Counted from the first letter of the stretch, positions 1-8,620 are shown. The stretch is 64,000 nucleotides of DNA from Shewanella aquimarina (GCF_023349185.1 NZ_JAKIKY010000005.1:62001-126000), one strand, 5' to 3'. Made by a program: numbers and translations. Notes: generated by a model from the letters alone, not told the origin.

Positions 1-1279
1 CGCCCATGAGGATCAGCAGCAACACGACTTCTACCTGTCTGTCATGCCAGATCTGCTGCACCATGGTGAGTTCGGGTTCTGGGACTATGGCCGCCGGGGT
101 GTCCACATACTTATCGAGCGGATCGTACTGACCCTTAAAGCTGGTGAACAGGCTGTCGATAGGGCCCTTCTGACGTCTGACCAAGAGTTCGAATTGCCAG
201 CTTGCACCCGGATCGAACTCGTGATGCTCGGCGATGCGAAACACTGACATCTCTTTGAACTTGGGGGCCCCCTGAATGTAGAGGTCGCTGATGCGGTTGT
301 GGTCCAGGTCCCTGAAGGAGATGGCGTTATCTTTCTGATGGACCTGGATGCGATCGAAGATACCACCGCGCACATAGCCTGAGCCCTTGAACGAGTAGCC
401 GTTGCCCATGACGGCCACCAGGTGTTCGCCGGGTTGTAGATTCTGCATCATCCACTGATAGTCGGCCTCGCCGAAGAGGTTCTTGCCTATGGTGGGGATG
501 TCGGCCAGGGTGTAATAGATCTCGGCAAACATCTCCTGTTTTTCATCCGCACTGGCCTTGTCTACGTCCTCGGCGGCGGTGCCCATGAAGGCTTCGTCGA
601 CGGCGCCGCGGTTCAGGTGGAGTTTGCGAATCGAGCCATCGCCGGTCAGCTTGGTCCAGTTGGCCGGAGAGAAGAGTTCCTGCTTGATGGTCGAGATAGG
701 CTGGATCTGGTCGGCCTGCTGGTCGATAATCCCGAGCGCGATGGCGGCCTGGGTGGCGGCCTTGGTGATGGCGACGTTCATCACCATGACGGTTACCGTC
801 GCGCCGGAGAGGCCGTCGATGGCGACTATGCCCTCCTTCTCGTTGCCGCCCACCTTGAGCCTGTCCTTGACCGACAGCCCGGTATATTGCTCGGCAAACT
901 TCCACAGCTTACTCTCGGGGATCCCCGCCAGGATGATGGGTTCATGGTGCTCCAGCACCTTAGCGCCCAGGTATTTACCCGCTGGATCTATGGCGACGAG
1001 TATGTTGACCGGCTCGCCCGAGTAGGCAGGAATGCGAGCAATATCATTGGTTTCAAAGCCATAGCCTAAGATCTGCTCGTCTTGGTAGATGGTCCTTAGG
1101 GCAGGCTCGCCCTGCTTGTCTGAGATACGGGTCGCATTTGGAAATAGCTCATGCAGGATAGGCAGGGGATCTTTTGGCGGGCTGACGAACAGGGCGTAGC
1201 TGGGCGTGGCAAGCATAAGTGCCAGTAGGGTGAGTAAAATCCATTTTGCCTGTGTCGTATGGTGTATCAATCTTGCCAC
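1..1279 (-). CDS. nosR: NosR, FMN-binding regulatory/electron-transfer protein for nitrous oxide respiration (3' end cut off)
   Basis: Read from the reverse complement; about 426 codons lie in the window and the gene continues past base 1. The start is a GTG at 1279 preceded by AGGAGC with a 6-base gap. A hydrophobic segment near residues 13-30 looks like a signal or membrane anchor. A periplasmic FMN-binding domain follows, with the covalent-flavin motif SGATVT at about 158-163. At the window edge the protein enters a membrane segment (WHDRQVEVVLLLILMG), as in NosR, where transmembrane helices and polyferredoxin-type clusters follow. NosR is known to support nosZ expression and electron delivery to N2O reductase. 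nosZDFYL would be expected beyond the left edge, which is inference. An FNR-like box lies upstream. NirI, a close homologue, is the main alternative. Confidence 0.88.
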   Translation of the reverse strand, partial: MARLIHHTTQAKWILLTLLALMLATPSYALFVSPPKDPLPILHELFPNATRISDKQGEPALRTIYQDEQILGYGFETNDIARIPAYSGEPVNILVAIDPAGKYLGAKVLEHHEPIILAGIPESKLWKFAEQYTGLSVKDRLKVGGNEKEGIVAIDGLSGATVTVMVMNVAITKAATQAAIALGIIDQQADQIQPISTIKQELFSPANWTKLTGDGSIRKLHLNRGAVDEAFMGTAAEDVDKASADEKQEMFAEIYYTLADIPTIGKNLFGEADYQWMMQNLQPGEHLVAVMGNGYSFKGSGYVRGGIFDRIQVHQKDNAISFRDLDHNRISDLYIQGAPKFKEMSVFRIAEHHEFDPGASWQFELLVRRQKGPIDSLFTSFKGQYDPLDKYVDTPAAIVPEPELTMVQQIWHDRQVEVVLLLILMG

Positions 1280-1604
1280 TCGAACGCTCCTACAGTCAGT
1301 CTCAAGGTGTGTCAACCTAGCGTTATCTATAGTGCATCCTAAATGCATCTTTATGTTTGTGACGTGATTGAGATCAAATAAATTGCAAATTTGTTAATTT
1401 GACAGGCTTTTTGCGAGAGCGGTGCGGGGGCTGGATCACCCTGGCGGGCGGTTAACAAGTGGCATTGAAATTGAGTTGGCCGCCTTGTTATTAATTACTT
1501 TTTTATTAACTGAATGGTTAGTGCTAAATGACAGGTCGCGTCACCCGAGCTATGGCCGCGACCTGCTGAGAGAGTATAGTAGCTCTCGATGAACTAGGAC
1601 CGAT
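1280..1604. other. nosR upstream / cytochrome downstream intergenic stretch
   Basis: No coding signal was seen. The stretch holds the FNR-like box at 1364-1377. It also holds a hairpin at 1533-1564 (AGGTCGCG ... CGCGACCT, 8-bp stem) just after the cytochrome stop codon. The hairpin may end the cytochrome transcript, but it lacks a clear T tract in that direction. Confidence 0.5.
1364..1377. promoter_or_regulatory. FNR/EtrA-like box upstream of nosR
   Basis: GTGATTGAGATCAA differs from TTGATNNNNATCAA at one position. Its centre is about 90 bases before the nosR GTG. FNR-family control of nosR is common in denitrifiers, so the location is sensible. Binding itself is inference. Confidence 0.6.
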
Positions 1605-1901
1605 TTATTTCAGGCTCTCGTAATAGGCCGCCAGGTTGGCGATATCTTCGTCTGTCAGCGGCATAGCCATAGGTGCCATGACTGGGTCTTGACGTGTGCC
1701 TTCTTTAAAGGCTTTCAGTTGCTTCTCAATGTATTGAGCCTTCTGACCTTTGAGGTTAGGGTAGATGGGCGCTAGCGAGATACCGTCCGCACCGTGGCAG
1801 GCGGCACAAAGCATAGATTTTGCTTTACCGGCTTCGATATCGCCTGCGTGTGCCGACAGCGTGAATAGGCTTGCAAAAGCGATGAGGGCAATCTTTTTCA
1901 T
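1605..1901 (-). CDS. Small class I c-type cytochrome (periplasmic)
   Basis: 98 residues with a typical Sec signal peptide ([19 protein letters not shown], cleavage near residue 19). One haem c motif CAACH lies at 32-36. A Met-containing segment ([15 protein letters not shown]) can supply the distal axial ligand. The fold resembles cytochrome c553/c5 electron shuttles. The ATG has GGAGTT six bases upstream. It lies directly upstream of nosR on the same strand, so a role as electron donor in anaerobic respiration, possibly to NosZ, is plausible inference. A TTGAC-type palindrome lies about 175 bases upstream. Confidence 0.88.
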   Translation of the reverse strand: MKKIALIAFASLFTLSAHAGDIEAGKAKSMLCAACHGADGISLAPIYPNLKGQKAQYIEKQLKAFKEGTRQDPVMAPMAMPLTDEDIANLAAYYESLK

Positions 1902-2071
1902 ATGAACTCCATTTAAATAAGTTCTTTATTTTTAAGAACAATTGTTGTCGCAATATCTGATGACAGACGACTTAGGTCATCTAAAAATAGGCGGCGTCAA
2001 TCGAATGCTTCCTAGTTTAGACTGGGTTAAATTGGGCATGTGAATCTTAGGTGTATTTATAATGTATGTAT

Positions 2072-2085
2072 TTGACCAAGGTCAA
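2072..2085. promoter_or_regulatory. Perfect FNR/Dnr-type palindrome
   Basis: TTGACCAAGGTCAA is a perfect inverted repeat of the TTGAC-N4-GTCAA type. It sits between the cytochrome (leftward) and the GNAT gene (rightward). FNR/CRP-superfamily regulators such as Dnr or Nnr bind related sites. Which gene it controls is inferred; the leftward cytochrome is likelier. The core TGACCAAGGTCA recurs at 39252-39263. Confidence 0.45.
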
Positions 2086-2195
2086 GTCTAGCCGAAATTT
2101 GGGGCGGGTATCACATCTTGTCAACTCGTTGCAGACGCAGGAATAATCTAAATATAACAAGCGAGTGACTCAGGATTAACGATAAGGGGATTGTA

Positions 2196-2648
2196 GTGCG
2201 TTGGGAGAATCTGGCGTTTGCCGAGTTGAGCCGCGAGCGGCTCTACGAGCTGCTCAAATTGCGCGTCGATGTGTTTGTGGTGGAACAGGCCTGTGCCTAT
2301 CCCGAGCTGGATGGCAAAGACACCCTGGCCGAGACTCGACATCTGCTGGGGCTGGACGAGCAGGGAGAGATTGCCGCCTATGCCAGAATCTTGGCACCAG
2401 GGGTGAGTTACCCCCAGGCCAGTATCGGCCGGGTCATCGTCGCGCCGTCGGCCCGGGGCGCGGGCGTTGCTAAGCCATTGATGCTGGAGGCGATCGCTAT
2501 TGCCAGGCAGGCGTGGCCAGAGCAGGGGATTCAGATTGGCGCTCAGGAATACCTCAAGGGATTCTATCAAGGGGTGGGGTTTAGGCCCGTGTCTGAGGTC
2601 TATCTGGAGGATGGTATTCCCCATCTCGACATGCTGCTCGATAGGTGA
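2196..2648 (+). CDS. GNAT family N-acetyltransferase (ElaA-like)
   Basis: 150 residues. The GTG start at 2196 has AAGGGGA just upstream. The N-terminal pattern LYELLKLRVDVFVVEQ and the DGKD segment are typical of the ElaA subgroup. The acetyl-CoA-binding region is IGRVIVAPSARGAGVAKPLM at about 78-97, close to the (Q/R)xxGxG/A motif. The C-terminal YQGVGFRPVSEVYLEDGIPHLDML also matches the subgroup. ElaA-type enzymes transfer an acetyl group from acetyl-CoA to an amine, but the natural substrate is unknown. It stands alone, followed by a hairpin. Confidence 0.85.
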   Translation: MRWENLAFAELSRERLYELLKLRVDVFVVEQACAYPELDGKDTLAETRHLLGLDEQGEIAAYARILAPGVSYPQASIGRVIVAPSARGAGVAKPLMLEAIAIARQAWPEQGIQIGAQEYLKGFYQGVGFRPVSEVYLEDGIPHLDMLLDR

Positions 2649-2670
2649 GGAAATCTGGCGGGGACAAATA

Positions 2671-2693
2671 GAGGAGCACAGGGTGTGCTCCTC
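2671..2693. terminator. Strong hairpin between convergent genes
   Basis: GAGGAGCACA and TGTGCTCCTC flank a GGG loop, giving a 10-bp perfect stem. It lies between the ends of the convergent GNAT and hypothetical genes. T tracts are weak on both strands, so termination is likely but not certain. Confidence 0.5.
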
Positions 2694-2727
2694 TATGGTT
2701 GGGTAATTAAGCCGTCAGGCTTGTCAG

Positions 2728-3045
2728 TCACAGCGTCAGCGACTGTTCCCTGAGTTGGATCTTAGGATCATGTTCAACCTCGCCATATCTGTCTATGGTA
2801 GACAGCTGGCTCTGTTGGGCGATGATCGCCAGCGGACCCGAAGGCAAATGGCGAACAAACAACAGCCGATACCCGTATCGATGCAGGCTATAGAGGGCCA
2901 TCTTTTGTTCCGCACTCATCGAGCTCCAATGCTCATCATGATGCAGGACGTTCCCTCGCCTGTCTTGCAGTTGCTGTGCTATTTGCATGTTATTATCTAC
3001 ACGTTTGTCGGCCGATGTAGCCAATATTTCTTTCTGTGCTGGCAC
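2728..3045 (-). CDS. Conserved hypothetical protein, about 105 residues
   Basis: Soluble protein with no signal peptide or membrane segment. It is rich in Gln and His. A central stretch (EQKMALYSLHRYGYRLLFVRHLPSGPLAIIAQ) looks like a small alpha/beta fold. The reading starts at a GTG without a clear ribosome site; an internal ATG at about 2988 (MQIAQQLQDRR) may be the true start. The opposite strand also has a frame here, but the leftward one has the more protein-like composition. Similar short proteins occur in Shewanella, by my recollection. No function can be assigned. Confidence 0.55.
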   Translation of the reverse strand: MPAQKEILATSADKRVDNNMQIAQQLQDRRGNVLHHDEHWSSMSAEQKMALYSLHRYGYRLLFVRHLPSGPLAIIAQQSQLSTIDRYGEVEHDPKIQLREQSLTL

Positions 3046-3119
3046 CGCCAGCCAGTTTTAAAAGATTAATCTTAATTAGATTAACGTCAGTCATTTTACT
3101 GACTTTAATTGAACATTAA

Positions 3120-3133
3120 TTGAACGAGATCAA
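3120..3133. promoter_or_regulatory. FNR-like box upstream of radical SAM gene
   Basis: TTGAACGAGATCAA matches TTGATNNNNATCAA with one mismatch. It lies about 85 bases before the ATG of the radical SAM gene. Anaerobic activation would suit an oxygen-sensitive iron-sulfur enzyme. This is inference from motif and position. Confidence 0.45.
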
Positions 3134-3214
3134 TTTCTGGGGCGAGAAGTGGGCCCGAAAGCGAAAAATTATGAAAATGCTCACATCTTGGTCACATTTT
3201 GAGACAGGCATAAA

Positions 3215-4093
3215 ATGATTAATTATATCGAGCCGTTATTTCGACCGCCTTCCGAGTGGAAGTCCCTCATACTCCAAGTCACCAATGGTTGTAGCTGGAA
3301 TCGCTGCCACTTCTGCGACATGTATACCGCGCCGCAGAAGCAATTTCGTGCACAAAAAATAGATAAAATTGCAGAGGATATTCAACGGGTCGCACAGCGA
3401 AACCTGCCGATCTCACGGGTATTCCTCGCCGATGGCGATGCCATGAGCCTGCCCTTTAATCGCCTGGAGGCCATCTGTCTGTTGATCCGTGAGCATCTGC
3501 CGCAGGTGACCCGCATCAGCAGCTACTGCCTGCCGCGCAATCTCAACAATAAGACGGATGCGCAGCTCACCCGGCTCAGAGAGCTTGGGCTTAGCCTGCT
3601 GTATGTGGGCTGCGAGAGTGGGGACGATGAGGTGCTGGCCCGTATTGAGAAGGGGGAGACCTTCGACTCCTCCTTGATGGCACTTAAGCGGATACGCGCC
3701 GCCGGCATGAAGTCTTCCGTGATGATACTCAATGGCTTGGGGGGCGTTGAGCTATCAGCGCAACACGCGCTCAACTCGGCGCGCCTGATGAATGAGGCGC
3801 AGCCAGACTATCTGTCGACCCTGGTGGTGACGCTGCCCCTTGGCAAGGCGCGCATGGACGCCGGATTCGATGGTGATTTCAAACTGCCGGACCAACATGG
3901 CCTGCTGACCGAGATGCAGTTGCTGCTGGCTGAACTCGAGCTGGAGAAGACCATATTCAGGTCAGATCACGCCTCTAACTATCTGGTGCTCAAGGGGATA
4001 CTGGGCCGTGACAAGCAAAGCCTGCTGGCCCAGGTCGAGCAGGCGATTCAGGGGCTGGTGCCCCTGCGCCAGGAGTGGCAGCGCGGCCTCTAG
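3215..4093 (+). CDS. Radical SAM family protein
   Basis: 292 residues. The N-terminus carries the [4Fe-4S]/SAM motif as CSWNRCHFC (about residues 26-34), a CX4CX2C spacing. This differs from classic CX3CX2C but is seen in a subgroup of uncharacterised radical SAM proteins. Later elements fit the partial TIM barrel: FLADGDAM, RISSYCLPRN and LLYVGCESGDDEVL, then an ExGET segment. No extra C-terminal cluster Cys set is visible, so it probably holds one cluster. The substrate is unknown. It is monocistronic, convergent with the MscS gene, and has an FNR-like box upstream. Confidence 0.85.
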   Translation: MINYIEPLFRPPSEWKSLILQVTNGCSWNRCHFCDMYTAPQKQFRAQKIDKIAEDIQRVAQRNLPISRVFLADGDAMSLPFNRLEAICLLIREHLPQVTRISSYCLPRNLNNKTDAQLTRLRELGLSLLYVGCESGDDEVLARIEKGETFDSSLMALKRIRAAGMKSSVMILNGLGGVELSAQHALNSARLMNEAQPDYLSTLVVTLPLGKARMDAGFDGDFKLPDQHGLLTEMQLLLAELELEKTIFRSDHASNYLVLKGILGRDKQSLLAQVEQAIQGLVPLRQEWQRGL

Positions 4094-4134
4094 GCCTGCG
4101 CCTGGTGTTTTTGGCGCTAGCGCTCGATATGACT

Positions 4135-4977
4135 TTATCGCTCGATATGGATCTCGCGCACCGGGCAGGGGATCTCTATGCCGGCCTGACGCAACGCGTT
4201 GATAAGATCCAGGTTGACCTGGTACTTATTCTGATAGTAGCGATTGGTGGGCACCCAGTAACGCAGGCCTATCTCTAAGCCTATGCTGTTGAAGCCGTTG
4301 ATCCCTATCTGGGGGGCGCGCTCCTGATTCACCTCTTGGTTGGCATCCAGGACTCGCTGGGCGATGGCCAGCACCTGATTGGCATCTGCGGCGTAGCTGA
4401 TGTTGAAACGTATCTCGACCAGCTTTTCGCTAAAGGAGTTGTGCAGGATCTCGCCGACGATGTGCTTGTTGGGGATGCTGATCACCTCGCCTTCCTCGTT
4501 GGTGAGTAGGGTCAGCCCCAGGTGAATGCTCTTGACCACGCCGCTGACCCCCTGGATCTCTATGGTGTTGCCCACCACGAAGGGGCGGGTGACGATTATG
4601 GTGACGCCCGCCGCGTAGTTAGAGAGCATGCCCTGCAGTGCCAGGCCGGCACCCAGTGAGGCCGCACCGATAGCCGCCACCATAGGCGTGATGCTAATCC
4701 CAAGCTTGCCCAGGGCGATAACCCCCACCATAACTATGATGAGAATGCGTACCAGGTTGGAGACAAAGTTGCTCAGGGTGATGTCGATCTCATGCTTCTC
4801 AAACTGGCTAGCCACCAAGTTGGAGATCTTATTGGCGACCCAGAGGCCCAACAGGAAGATCAGTAGGGCGCCGACCAGCTGGAAGCTGTATTTCACCAGA
4901 AACTCGGTCAACAGGTTGTAGACATTTTGCAGTTGCGCCAGCTCCTGCTCCAGACCATTCTCATTCATAACACTCAT
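4135..4977 (-). CDS. mscS: Small-conductance mechanosensitive channel, MscS family
   Basis: About 280 residues with the compact MscS layout. Three transmembrane helices span roughly residues 25-125. The pore helix TM3 is rich in Gly/Ala (MVAAIGAASLGAGLALQGML), followed by LSNYAAGVTIIVTRPF. The soluble beta domain (VSGVVKSIHLGLTLLTNEEGEVISIPN) and alpha/beta domain follow. The length is close to E. coli MscS (286). The channel opens under membrane tension to release solutes on osmotic downshock. The annotated ATG is fused to an AGG; the ATG three codons in (4968) has AGG at better spacing and may be the real start. Confidence 0.93.
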   Translation of the reverse strand: MSVMNENGLEQELAQLQNVYNLLTEFLVKYSFQLVGALLIFLLGLWVANKISNLVASQFEKHEIDITLSNFVSNLVRILIIVMVGVIALGKLGISITPMVAAIGAASLGAGLALQGMLSNYAAGVTIIVTRPFVVGNTIEIQGVSGVVKSIHLGLTLLTNEEGEVISIPNKHIVGEILHNSFSEKLVEIRFNISYAADANQVLAIAQRVLDANQEVNQERAPQIGINGFNSIGLEIGLRYWVPTNRYYQNKYQVNLDLINALRQAGIEIPCPVREIHIER

Positions 4978-5201
4978 CCTAAAATTTTCCCCGAACGTCG
5001 CCCGCCCGGCCGTGGATTCTAACCTGGGTATGTTACTTAATATTCAATGGCTTGATAACCAATATCTCACCCATGTCCCATGACAATAATTAGCGTGAAG
5101 CATATCAAGCTATTGGCATGCATCCGAGGGCATGACGACCAGTATAAGATATAGTCTATTTCACCCCTAAGTAACCTAACCTTTATCGTGAAAGAGGCAT
5201 T

Positions 5202-5657
5202 ATGAAAGCGCTAATTTTGGCTGTGGGCGTGCTGTTTTCGGCTGCGAGCCTAGCCAGCAGCCTGACCACGGGTGACCGTATCGAGGCGATCACCTTGGTG
5301 GATCAACATCAAGCCTTGTGGGAGCTCAACACCAATACTCAGGTTTTACTCTTTAGTCGTGGCATGAAAGGAGGGCAGATCATTCAGGAGGCGCTGGAGT
5401 CGCTTGATACGCCCATGCCGGACAATTGGCGCTATGTCGCCGATATCAGCGGTATGCCTTCCTTGATCGCCAAGTTTGCGGCGATCCCCAAGATGCAAGA
5501 TCTCGACTTCGCCATCGGCTTGGATCAGGAGGGCAAGGCGACTCATCTATTGCCGGGTGATAAGGAGACGGCGACGGTGATCATCCTGGAGGGACTCGAG
5601 ATCAGCAAGGTGATTCGGGTCGATTCGGCCAAGGCCCTGCTCGAGGCGGTGAAATAG
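5202..5657 (+). CDS. Exported hypothetical protein, thioredoxin-like fold suspected
   Basis: 151 residues with a Sec signal peptide (MKALILAVGVLFSAASLASS, cleavage near 19-20). The mature part begins LTTGDRIEAITLVDQHQALWELN, like the start of a peroxiredoxin/thioredoxin-fold domain. VLLFSRGMKGGQIIQEAL stands where a CxxC would be, with no cysteines. YtfJ-type periplasmic proteins have a similar arrangement, so a redox-inactive thioredoxin-like role is possible but unproven. It stands alone with AAAGAGG before the ATG. Confidence 0.7.
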   Translation: MKALILAVGVLFSAASLASSLTTGDRIEAITLVDQHQALWELNTNTQVLLFSRGMKGGQIIQEALESLDTPMPDNWRYVADISGMPSLIAKFAAIPKMQDLDFAIGLDQEGKATHLLPGDKETATVIILEGLEISKVIRVDSAKALLEAVK

Positions 5658-5880
5658 GCCAAGCAATGTCGTCTGTTGGTGATGACAATTTATCTTATTA
5701 ATCAAAAGGATAGCCTGGTTTCCGTCCAGGGGTAAAAGGCATTATCTCTTTTGGAATAAAAATTTATTTATTAAGCATAAAAATTCGTTGATCTCGGCGA
5801 AAAAATAGCGTTTACTTCGCAGCGATTTTTAATCGAATCACGCTAAACTATTTTTATTCTGCTACGGAGATACTGGCGAG

Positions 5881-7056
5881 ATGAGCCAATTTCAAGCGAT
5901 TGATGTTAATGAGTATTATGACCAGGCTACCTTTGAGCGTATCAAGGCATTTGCTCAGGATAAACCGACACCTTTCGTGGTGATTGACACTAAAATCATT
6001 GCAAAACAATATGATGACATGGTGCATAACTTCCCCTATGCCAGTATCTATTATGCCGTCAAGGCTAACCCTGCCAGGGAAGTATTGACCTTGCTGCGTG
6101 ACCGTGGCGCCAATTTCGATATCGCCTCTATCTATGAGCTGGATATGGTGAGCGACATCGGCGTGACGCCCGACAGAGTCAGCTATGGCAATACCATCAA
6201 GAAGCGCAAAGATGTGCGCGCCTTCTATGAGCGCGGCGTGCGCATGTACGCCTCTGATTCCGAGGCAGATCTGCGTATGATCGCCGAGGAGGCGCCGGGT
6301 TCGCGCGTCTACGTGCGCATCCTTACCGAAGGCACTCACACGGCTGACTGGCCCCTGTCACGTAAGTTCGGCTGCCAGAATGAGATGGCCTTCGAGTTGT
6401 TGGTGCTGGCCAAGCAATTGGGGCTCGAGCCCTATGGCATCTCGTTTCATGTGGGCTCACAGCAGCGCGACATTGGTGCCTGGGACTCGGCCATCGCCAA
6501 GGTGAAGAGCATCTTCGAGCGCCTGCGTGAAGAGCATGGTATAGAGCTGAAGATGATCAACCTGGGCGGCGGTTTCCCGGCGAACTATCTGGATAAGACC
6601 AACGAGCTGGGCACCTATGCCGAGCAGATCACCCACTTCCTCAAAGAGGACTTTGGCGATCAGCTGCCGCAGATCATCCTCGAGCCCGGCCGCTCGCTGC
6701 TCTCTAACGCCGGGGTGCTGGTGTCAGAGGTGGTGTTGATCAGCAAGAAGTCGCAGACGGCGTTGGAGCGCTGGGTATTTACCGATGTGGGTAAGTTTTC
6801 GGGGCTTATCGAGACCATGGATGAGGCGATCAAATTTCCCATCTATACCGAACGTCAGGGTGAGCTGGATCGCTGCGTGATCGCCGGTCCTACCTGTGAC
6901 AGTGCCGACATCATGTATGAGCACTACAGCTACGGCCTGCCTGTGGATCTTGCGATAGGGGATCGTATGTACTGGCTAACGGCCGGGGCCTATACCACCA
7001 CCTACTCGGCGGTCTGCTTCAATGGCTTCCCGCCGCTGAAAGATTACTATCTCTAA
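5881..7056 (+). CDS. Fold-type III PLP-dependent ornithine (or lysine/ornithine) decarboxylase
   Basis: 391 residues of the eukaryote-like alanine-racemase-fold family, not the large SpeC type. The PLP lysine is in YYAVKANP (Lys61). The phosphate loop is LGGGFP, with EPGRSLLSNAG further on. The catalytic cysteine is in GPTCDSADI (Cys339), which the partner subunit needs as a homodimer. The enzyme makes putrescine from ornithine. Relatives in Vibrio also act on lysine, so specificity is open. A long AT-rich leader (5658-5880) with no obvious gene precedes it. A G+C-rich inverted repeat follows the stop. Confidence 0.9.
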   Translation: MSQFQAIDVNEYYDQATFERIKAFAQDKPTPFVVIDTKIIAKQYDDMVHNFPYASIYYAVKANPAREVLTLLRDRGANFDIASIYELDMVSDIGVTPDRVSYGNTIKKRKDVRAFYERGVRMYASDSEADLRMIAEEAPGSRVYVRILTEGTHTADWPLSRKFGCQNEMAFELLVLAKQLGLEPYGISFHVGSQQRDIGAWDSAIAKVKSIFERLREEHGIELKMINLGGGFPANYLDKTNELGTYAEQITHFLKEDFGDQLPQIILEPGRSLLSNAGVLVSEVVLISKKSQTALERWVFTDVGKFSGLIETMDEAIKFPIYTERQGELDRCVIAGPTCDSADIMYEHYSYGLPVDLAIGDRMYWLTAGAYTTTYSAVCFNGFPPLKDYYL

Positions 7057-7079
7057 GTATCTTCTAAAGAGATGACAAC

Positions 7080-7101
7080 AAAGGGCGCCTGGGCGCCCTT
7101 T
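7080..7101. terminator. Bidirectional terminator between decarboxylase and ydcH
   Basis: AAAGGGCGCC and GGCGCCCTTT form a 10-bp perfect stem with a 2-base centre. Short A/T runs flank it on both sides, and it lies between convergent genes. Confidence 0.75.
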
Positions 7102-7119
7102 ACTATGTCTGCCGTTTGG

Positions 7120-7335
7120 CTATTTGTCGTGTGCCTGAAGGATCTGATGTAGCTCCTCCTTGATATGCAGTTTCTGCTGTTTAAGCATCTTGACCTCTGG
7201 GGTGAAATCGCTGGCCGCATGTTGCTCTAGCTCTTTAATCTCGTCATCGAGTTCGTTGTGTTTGTTAAACATCTTGAGAAAATGCGCGTCTTTTGATTTT
7301 AGTTCGCTGATTAGGTCTCTGTATTCTGGAAACAT
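7120..7335 (-). CDS. YdcH family protein (DUF465)
   Basis: 71 residues, almost entirely alpha-helical and charged. It shows the family pattern HFLKMFNKHNELDDEIKELEQ followed by VKMLKQQKLHIKEELHQIL, predicted as a helical hairpin or short coiled coil. DUF465 proteins are small, widespread and of unknown role. The ATG follows a GGACGG-like ribosome site. It is convergent with the decarboxylase gene. Confidence 0.85.
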   Translation of the reverse strand: MFPEYRDLISELKSKDAHFLKMFNKHNELDDEIKELEQHAASDFTPEVKMLKQQKLHIKEELHQILQAHDK

Positions 7336-7778
7336 ATTGGCCGTCCTTCTTGGTCAAAATGGGTGAGAGGTCATAGCAAAAGTAGTTAATTTTCCTTTGC
7401 TATGGTTTCAGCCTAGCGCGATCTTGCTGTCTGTTTTGTGATCAAATTCACCGCCTGGGGTTTCGCTTCTGTCACTTTGCAACAGCGATTTCAACCTGTT
7501 GTCGTGTAAGACTATTTTCTGCTTTTTATTTAGGACTAAGACCTGAATTTCGGCGAAGACTCAGGGGAAGCAATAAATTTTGTCGGCTGGCTGGCAGCCT
7601 AGGTGGGAGTTGCTATATTTTCAGTGCTGCTAGCGGAATTGCTTTGGTAAATTCATTACAACAAATTATCTAACTACTGGCGGGGAAAGTGTGATCAGGT
7701 TAACCTTAATGGCTTTCATACTAGGTTAAAGTCCATTTAATAAGAATTTTATAATCAAAATTGAAAGGGGTTTTCATA
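7336..7778. other. Divergent intergenic region between ydcH and udp
   Basis: About 440 bases with no coding signal. Beyond the CRP-like motifs, only AT-rich promoter-like sequence (GGTTAAAGTCCATTTAATAAG at 7724-7744) is visible near the udp end. A long udp leader is possible. Confidence 0.4.
7437..7452. promoter_or_regulatory. CRP-like site
   Basis: TGTGATCAAATTCACC matches TGTGA-N6-TCACA except for the last base. It lies between ydcH (leftward) and udp (rightward), over 300 bases from the udp start. A weaker TGTGA half-site at 7690-7694 is nearer. CRP and CytR control udp and tsx in enteric bacteria and vibrios; extending that here is inference. Confidence 0.4.
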
Positions 7779-8537
7779 ATGTCAGATGTATTTCATTTAG
7801 GCCTGACGAAAGATATGTTAGATGGTGCAACACTTGCGATCGTTCCGGGTGATCCAGAGCGCGTGAAGCGTATTGCCGAGTTGATGGACAATCCAACATT
7901 TTTGGCCAGTCACCGCGAATACACCAGCTACCTTGCCTATATCGACGGTAAGCCGCTGGTGGTCTGCTCTACCGGTATCGGTGGTCCATCGACCTCTATC
8001 GCCGTAGAAGAGCTGGCTCAGCTGGGTATCGACACCTTCCTGCGTGTAGGTACTACTGGTGCTATTCAGCCACAGGTTAACGTGGGTGATGTGATCGTGA
8101 CTCAGGCGTCAGTGCGTCTAGACGGTGCGAGTCTGCACTTTGCACCTATGGAGTTCCCAGCCGTGGCGAACTTCGAATGTACCACTGCCATGGTGGCGGC
8201 GAGCCGTGAAGCGGGTTTAGAGCCACATATCGGTATCACAGCTTCGTCAGATACCTTCTACCCAGGTCAGGAGCGCTACGATACCGTGACGGGTCGCGTG
8301 ACTCGTCGTTTCGCCGGTTCGATGAAAGAGTGGCAGGACATGGGCGTACTCAACTATGAGATGGAGTCGTCTACCCTGTTCACCATGTGTGCGACGCAAG
8401 GCTGGCGCGCGGCTTGTGTGGCCGGTGTGATCGTTAACCGTACTCAGCAGGAGATCCCTGATGAGGTGACCATGAAGCAGACCGAGACCAGTGCCGTGTC
8501 TATCGTGGTTGCGGCGGCGAAGAAACTGCTGGCTTAA
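7779..8537 (+). CDS. udp: Uridine phosphorylase
   Basis: 252 residues from the ATG at 7779, which has AAAGGGG eight bases upstream; a frame-open TTG 18 bases earlier is unlikely to be used. Family signatures include [14 protein letters not shown] (phosphate site), [25 protein letters not shown] and [11 protein letters not shown] (ribose/base site). The length matches E. coli Udp (253). The cytosolic enzyme splits uridine with phosphate to uracil and ribose-1-phosphate. The next gene, convergent, is a Tsx-like nucleoside channel, so the pair serves nucleoside uptake and salvage. Confidence 0.96.
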   Translation: MSDVFHLGLTKDMLDGATLAIVPGDPERVKRIAELMDNPTFLASHREYTSYLAYIDGKPLVVCSTGIGGPSTSIAVEELAQLGIDTFLRVGTTGAIQPQVNVGDVIVTQASVRLDGASLHFAPMEFPAVANFECTTAMVAASREAGLEPHIGITASSDTFYPGQERYDTVTGRVTRRFAGSMKEWQDMGVLNYEMESSTLFTMCATQGWRAACVAGVIVNRTQQEIPDEVTMKQTETSAVSIVVAAAKKLLA

Positions 8538-8556
8538 GTCTCGCTAAACGATATTA

Positions 8557-8583
8557 AAAAAGGCGCCTGATGGCGCCTTTTTT
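8557..8583. terminator. Intrinsic terminator after udp
   Basis: GGCGCC-TGAT-GGCGCC stem flanked by A5 before and T6 after. It can act in both directions between udp and the outer membrane channel gene. Confidence 0.85.
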
Positions 8584-8620
8584 GTTTGCTTGCATCTGAG
8601 CAGGCTTTTGCACTGTCGGA

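Noticed and set aside
543..1069. Several open frames on both strands within 543-1069.
   Set aside because: They are shadows of the nosR reading frame in GC-rich DNA; nosR has FMN-binding motifs and a good start.
2755..3069. Rightward 104-codon frame opposite the hypothetical at 2728-3045.
   Set aside because: The leftward frame gives a more protein-like sequence, and the rightward one has no ribosome site.
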